From an uncultured Bacilli bacterium (GTDB lineage Bacteria; Bacillota_I; Bacilli_A; RF39; UBA660): a stretch of DNA of 33,689 nucleotides. Both the position numbers and the translations under genes were made by a program. The stretch covers positions 1-33,689 of the forward strand of contig CAKOZD010000018.1 of NCBI GenBank assembly GCA_934131175.1, read 5' to 3'. The notes beneath the pieces were generated by a model. The model was not told where the DNA came from, did not search any database, and worked only from the letters and a program-made list of their open reading frames with translations. Positions within the stretch are counted from its first letter, which is position 1; each line of letters begins with the position of its first letter. This document shows positions 30,241 to 33,689 of the stretch, one piece after another.

Positions 30241-31182
30241 TTGAAATATAAGAAAATATTATTAGTTTTAGTTATTCTTATTGGAATAATAACACTATCT
30301 TCAGTATATTTTATGTCAAAAAATTTAAATAATACTAATAATGAAATTAAAAATCAAAAACAGATAAAAGATTCTAGTAAAAAAGACCTGGATAATAATA
30401 GATCATCTAAAATTATTAAAAATAATAATCAAGAAAAAGATGATAAAGAAAAAGAAAATAATGCAAATTCAGATAATATAAATAACAACAATTTGTCTTC
30501 AAATAATCAAACTGAAGAAAATTTAAACGAAAATATTAACTCAAAGTATGAGTTAAAAAGTTTAGGAAATTTGCAGTATTATTTATACACTCCTAGTAAT
30601 CCTACTGACAATATGCCTTTAATTATGTATCTTCATGGAGGAACAAATAAAAGATCAAGTGTGGAATCATTATTAACTACTGACGGATTTCCAAAATATT
30701 TATATGATGGTTATTACGGTAATTTGAGAGCGTATGTTGTTATCCCAAAACTTACAAATAATTACACTGGGTGGGCTGATATATCTGATAATTTAAAAAA
30801 TCTAATTAAAAGTATAAGTACAAATTATGGAATAGATACGAATAAAGTATCATTAACAGGTCATTCAATGGGCGGAACTGGAACTTATCAAGTTCAAGTA
30901 AAATTACCTAACACATTCGCTTGCATCGCTCCTATGAGTGGTAGCATAAGAAATACAGAAGAGAATCTAAATGCTTTAAGTAAAACTAAAGTATGGGCAT
31001 TTGTTGGAACAAATGATACGATTGTTGACCCTAATTCAACTAGAACAATAATCGAATCTTTAAAAAATAAGGGTGCAAATGTTAGATTAACTGAATTTGA
31101 CGGAACAGACCATTTTGACGTACCATCATTAGGATATAAAAATAGCGAATTTATAAATTGGTTAGTAAATTGTAGCAAATAA
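30241..31182 (+). CDS. Secreted or anchored alpha/beta-hydrolase (esterase-like)
   Basis: A 313-residue protein. An N-terminal signal anchor (about 4-25) leads into an Asn/Lys/Asp-rich low-complexity linker (about 28-100). The alpha/beta-hydrolase domain follows: oxyanion region MYLHGG, nucleophile serine in SLTGHSMGGTG, aspartate in GTNDTIVD and histidine in GTDHFDV. The set resembles PHB depolymerase/esterase-type enzymes such as acetyl or feruloyl esterases. TTG 30241 follows AAGGAG; ATG 30237 is out of frame and stops after four codons. The linker suggests display outside the cell on a flexible stalk. Confidence 0.85.
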   Translation: MKYKKILLVLVILIGIITLSSVYFMSKNLNNTNNEIKNQKQIKDSSKKDLDNNRSSKIIKNNNQEKDDKEKENNANSDNINNNNLSSNNQTEENLNENINSKYELKSLGNLQYYLYTPSNPTDNMPLIMYLHGGTNKRSSVESLLTTDGFPKYLYDGYYGNLRAYVVIPKLTNNYTGWADISDNLKNLIKSISTNYGIDTNKVSLTGHSMGGTGTYQVQVKLPNTFACIAPMSGSIRNTEENLNALSKTKVWAFVGTNDTIVDPNSTRTIIESLKNKGANVRLTEFDGTDHFDVPSLGYKNSEFINWLVNCSK

Positions 31183-31185
31183 TCA

Positions 31186-31227
31186 TTAAATTACAATTTA
31201 GTAATTAGTTAAGAAAATAGTAATTTG
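31186..31227. repeat. Intergenic hairpin repeat, copy 3
   Basis: AAATTAC (31188-31194) and GTAATTT (31220-31226) flank the conserved middle. Shared sequence continues to the GATTGGAG ribosome site, as in copy 6. Confidence 0.7.
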
Positions 31228-31250
31228 TTAAATAGATTGGAGATGTAATT

Positions 31251-31889
31251 ATGGCTTTTGATTACAAAAAAGAATATAAGAAATTCTATATGCCAAAGAA
31301 TAAACCTAGTATAGTAGAAATTCCTAAAATGAATTATATAGCAGTTAGAGGTTCTGGAAACCCTAACGAAGAAAACGGAGATTATAAAAATACAATAGGA
31401 TTATTATATGGTATTGCCTATACAATAAAAATGAGCTACAAAGGAACTCATAAAATAGATGGTTTTTTTGAATATATTGTCCCACCATTAGAAGGGTTTT
31501 GGTGGCAAGATGGATTAAAAAGTTGCATTGATTATAATAATAAAAATACTATGCACTTTATATCTATTATTAGATTACCAGATTTTGTAACTAAAGATGA
31601 TTTTGAGTGGGCTATTGAAGAAGCAACAAACAAGAAGAAACAAGATTTTTCAAGAGTTGAGTTTTTAACTTATGATGAAGGTCTATGTGTTCAATGTATG
31701 CATTTGGGTTCTTATGATGATGAGCCAGCAACAGTTAATTTAATGCACGAATATATGAACGAAAATGGTTATGAATTAGATATAACTGATGAGAGATACC
31801 ATCACGAAATATATTTAAGTGATCCAAGAAAATGTGACGTTAATAAATTAAAAACAGTCATAAGACATCCAATAAAAAAGATTAAATAA
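31251..31889 (+). CDS. GyrI-like small-molecule-binding protein
   Basis: A 212-residue protein of the GyrI-like/SBP_bac fold found in AraC-type effector domains: MNYIAVRGSGNPNEENGDYK, YIVPPLEGFWWQDG, CMHLGSYDDEPATVNLMHEY and YHHEIYLSDPRKCD. Stand-alone members bind or hydrolyse small compounds and may give drug tolerance. There is no DNA-binding domain. ATG 31251 follows TTGGAG. Confidence 0.88.
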   Translation: MAFDYKKEYKKFYMPKNKPSIVEIPKMNYIAVRGSGNPNEENGDYKNTIGLLYGIAYTIKMSYKGTHKIDGFFEYIVPPLEGFWWQDGLKSCIDYNNKNTMHFISIIRLPDFVTKDDFEWAIEEATNKKKQDFSRVEFLTYDEGLCVQCMHLGSYDDEPATVNLMHEYMNENGYELDITDERYHHEIYLSDPRKCDVNKLKTVIRHPIKKIK

Positions 31890-31892
31890 TAA

Positions 31893-31935
31893 TTCAAATT
31901 ACAATTTAATAATTAATTAGATAAATAGTAATTTG
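31893..31935. repeat. Intergenic hairpin repeat, copy 4
   Basis: CAAATTAC (31895-31902) and GTAATTTG (31928-31935) are perfect inverted arms, with a 25-base AT-rich middle shared with copies 3 and 6. Confidence 0.75.
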
Positions 31936-31948
31936 TATGGAGGATTTT

Positions 31949-32587
31949 ATGAAAGAAATTTTAAATAGAATAAGAACTCCTGATAAAAATATGAAAATAG
32001 AAAACAAAATTTTAAATACTTTTTTAATCTTTTTATTAGGAATAATATTAGGCATATTTTCTAAATGGTTAGATAATATGAGTATTGATGATACAATATG
32101 GTGGCAAAACATATTAGGAATATTAGATTTAAGGAATGTATTTTCTTTATTTGGAATATGGTTGTTTATTGCTATAACAATATCTGTATTTAGTAAAACG
32201 CCATTAAGAGCTAGTTTAAATGTATTTTTATTCTTTATAGGGATGACAACAAGTTATCATTTATACACAATCTATTTTAGTGGCTTTAATCCCATGAAAT
32301 ACATGATGATATGGTATGGTATAACATTGATTTCTCCGTTACTAGCTTATGTCTGTTGGTATGCTAAAGGTAAAAACAAAGTATCGATGATAATAAGTAG
32401 TCTAATTCTTTCAGTAATGTTTATATCATCATTTCACATTGGAATATGGTATTTTGATTTAAAAAGTATAATTGATTTATTGATTTTTATAGGAACAGTC
32501 ATTGTGTTATATGTGAATCCTAAAAATACTATTTATAGTTTAATTATAGCATTGGTCTTGTCGTTTGTAGTTAATGCTATATTATAA
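31949..32587 (+). CDS. DUF6518 family membrane protein
   Basis: A 212-residue membrane protein with about six spans and the family stretch VFLFFIGMTTSYHLYTIYFS followed by MMIWYGITLISPLLAYVCWYAKG. The function is unknown. ATG 31949 is preferred because GGAGG (31939-31943) lies six bases upstream; the ATG at 31937 overlaps that site. Confidence 0.8.
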   Translation: MKEILNRIRTPDKNMKIENKILNTFLIFLLGIILGIFSKWLDNMSIDDTIWWQNILGILDLRNVFSLFGIWLFIAITISVFSKTPLRASLNVFLFFIGMTTSYHLYTIYFSGFNPMKYMMIWYGITLISPLLAYVCWYAKGKNKVSMIISSLILSVMFISSFHIGIWYFDLKSIIDLLIFIGTVIVLYVNPKNTIYSLIIALVLSFVVNAIL

Positions 32588-32589
32588 TA

Positions 32590-32632
32590 CAAATTACAAT
32601 TTAGTGATTTGCTAGATAGATAATAATTTATA
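32590..32632. repeat. Intergenic hairpin repeat, copy 5 (degenerate)
   Basis: CAAATTAC (32592-32599) is intact, the middle is recognisable, and the 3' arm has decayed to ATAATTTA (32625-32632). Confidence 0.6.
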
Positions 32633-32649
32633 AAAAATGAAATAATTTA

Positions 32650-32680
32650 TTGACTTGCACGTAACGGATAGTGATATTGT
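32650..32680 (+). promoter_or_regulatory. MerR-type promoter/operator with 19-base spacer
   Basis: TTGACT (32650-32655) and TATTGT (32675-32680) are 19 bases apart, the over-long spacing that MerR regulators correct by twisting DNA. The spacer holds a degenerate dyad (CTTGCACGT/ACGGATAG). It lies 31 bases upstream of a MerR gene, so autoregulation is likely. Confidence 0.7.
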
Positions 32681-32686
32681 GTTAGT

Positions 32687-32710
32687 GAGGTGAAAGTAGA
32701 GGTGAAAGTA
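32687..32710 (+). repeat. Perfect 12-base tandem duplication of a ribosome binding site
   Basis: GAGGTGAAAGTA is present twice back to back (32687-32698, 32699-32710). The second copy is correctly spaced for ATG 32712; the first is a spare AGGTGA. Confidence 0.85.
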
Positions 32711-32711
32711 T

Positions 32712-33599
32712 ATGAGATTAAATGAAGTTATTAAACAAGTTGATTTAAGTAAGAGAGCAATAAAATTCTATGAAGAAAAAGGTCTATTAAAAACTAAAAG
32801 AGATAGTAATGGTTATAGAAATTATACTGATAAAGATATTAGTTTATTAAAAGAAATTTCATCATATAGAAAAATGGGGATAGGATTATCAGATATTAAG
32901 AAAATTTTAAATGATAAGAGCGTATTAAAACAAATTCTAATAGAAAAGAAAAAAGAAATAACAATTTCGCAAAATGAGTTAGAAGCATTAGAAAAGTTTA
33001 TAGAAAATAATAATATAGAAGAATTATATGATTCTGTTGACTATAAAACTCTTGCTGATGCAATTCAGAATTCTATTCCTGGTTTTTATGGATATTATTT
33101 TTTAAATCATTTTTTACCATATTTACAAATAAGAATTCAAACAAAAGAACAACAAGAAGCATATAATAGACTTATTGAATTCTGGGATAACACAAATATT
33201 AGAATTCCCTTTTTAATGAAATTAAATTCTTGGATTTTGTTTAAATTAAATTCTAAAAAATCACTTATAGTTCAAATTGAGCAAATTGATTCGCAAATCA
33301 AGGAAATGCTTAATCCAACTGAAGAAGAATATGAAAAGTTAAAGAAAAAGGTTAATGATGGATATAAATTAAAAAATAGTATTTTTTATAAATATAGTTT
33401 AATAGGAATAAGTCAAAGAAAATTTATGAAGGAATTACAAAATAAGGGATATAATGATATATTTATTCCAAGTATGATTGCATTATCACCAAAATATAAA
33501 GAATATCATAATGCTTTAATGGCAATTAATAAAAGAATTTGTGATGATTTAGATTTATATTATGACACCAATTTTAATTTAATTAAAAAGAAAAAATAA
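32712..33599 (+). CDS. MerR family transcriptional regulator
   Basis: A 295-residue regulator. The N-terminal winged helix (1-70) carries KRAIKFYEEKGLLKTKRDSN and GYRNYTDKDISLLKEI, followed by the dimer helix (about 75-105). The C-terminal effector part of about 190 residues has no GyrI-like or Cys-rich metal motif I can name, so it probably senses an organic compound. The promoter upstream has the 19-base MerR spacing. It is the fifth gene in the repeat-bordered array; another gene begins 66 bases downstream. Confidence 0.9.
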   Translation: MRLNEVIKQVDLSKRAIKFYEEKGLLKTKRDSNGYRNYTDKDISLLKEISSYRKMGIGLSDIKKILNDKSVLKQILIEKKKEITISQNELEALEKFIENNNIEELYDSVDYKTLADAIQNSIPGFYGYYFLNHFLPYLQIRIQTKEQQEAYNRLIEFWDNTNIRIPFLMKLNSWILFKLNSKKSLIVQIEQIDSQIKEMLNPTEEEYEKLKKKVNDGYKLKNSIFYKYSLIGISQRKFMKELQNKGYNDIFIPSMIALSPKYKEYHNALMAINKRICDDLDLYYDTNFNLIKKKK

Positions 33600-33642
33600 T
33601 TCAAATTCCAACTTAGTAATTAGTTAGAAAAATAGTAATTTG
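33600..33642. repeat. Intergenic hairpin repeat, copy 6
   Basis: CAAATTCC (33602-33609) and GTAATTTG (33635-33642) flank the conserved middle; the sequence after it matches copy 3 up to GATTGGAG. Confidence 0.7.
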
Positions 33643-33665
33643 TTGAAATGATTGGAGGAATGGGT

Positions 33666-33689
33666 ATGAAAAATAAAAATGTATTATTT
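33666..33689 (+). CDS. Start of a further gene, cut by the window end
   Basis: ATG 33666 follows TTGGAGG (33652-33658) and opens with MKNKNVLF before the window ends. Too short to identify. Confidence 0.5.

Noticed and set aside
29743..33642. True integron attC sites
   Set aside because: The arrangement is cassette-like, but clear paired core sites (RYYYAAC and GTTRRRY) are not both present and no integron integrase is in the window.

Overview
The window is very AT-rich DNA from a low-GC Bacillota, probably an uncultured gut Bacilli or Clostridia relative. The ground for this is codon and base use, gene families (ECF sigma with a DUF4367-like anti-sigma, CD1108-type conjugation protein, DUF2812, ATC hydrolase, B3/4, DUF6518) and classical AGGAGG ribosome sites. 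TGA is used as a normal stop, so this is not a TGA-Trp mollicute. Every supported gene is on the + strand. I see no rRNA, tRNA or CRISPR array.

Region 1 (1-5216) starts with the 3' end of a group II intron (domains V and VI). An ECF regulon follows: a chagasin-like (I42) protease-inhibitor lipoprotein, then an operon of ECF sigma factor, membrane anti-sigma-like protein, MacB/FtsX-type ABC permease and ATPase, and a membrane-anchored five-PASTA protein. The inhibitor gene and the sigma operon carry the same two-box promoter at identical spacing, so they probably form one autoregulated regulon.

Region 2 (5217-about 15240) is part of an integrative conjugative element: ArdC antirestriction protein, an unknown protein, PrgI, VirB4 ATPase and a CD1108-type protein with a cysteine-peptidase end. 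A sigma-like regulator follows behind an elaborate leader RNA, then a compact structured RNA, a MazF toxin with an unusual small partner, a SHOCT-like peptide and a large serine recombinase near a probable attachment site. No relaxase, coupling protein or VirB6 is present, so the element is either truncated or continues to the left.

Region 3 (15240-18795) is a self-contained candidate secretion system: a signal-peptide-bearing Cys-free protein of about 107 mature residues, three polytopic membrane proteins and one ABC ATPase. The small gene is flanked by a perfect 13-bp inverted repeat that starts at the predicted transcription start.

Region 4 (18796-29739) holds an alanine racemase and a lipoprotein with its own promoter, then a tightly packed run of small single-domain genes: GNATs, Sel1, HD hydrolase, ATC hydrolase, flavodoxin, HIT, ASCH, ketopantoate reductase-like, DUF2812, B3/4 and nitroreductase.

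Region 5 (29740-33689) is cassette-like. Six consecutive gene junctions carry the same AT-rich hairpin repeat between unrelated genes: a frameshifted membrane protein, an esterase, a GyrI-like protein, DUF6518, a MerR regulator and the start of a further gene.

The most novel candidates are the ECF/chagasin/PASTA module, the ribosome-controlled leader at 11084-11539, the structured RNA at 12240-12422, the secreted-protein/ABC system with its flanking inverted repeat, and the hairpin-repeat cassette array.
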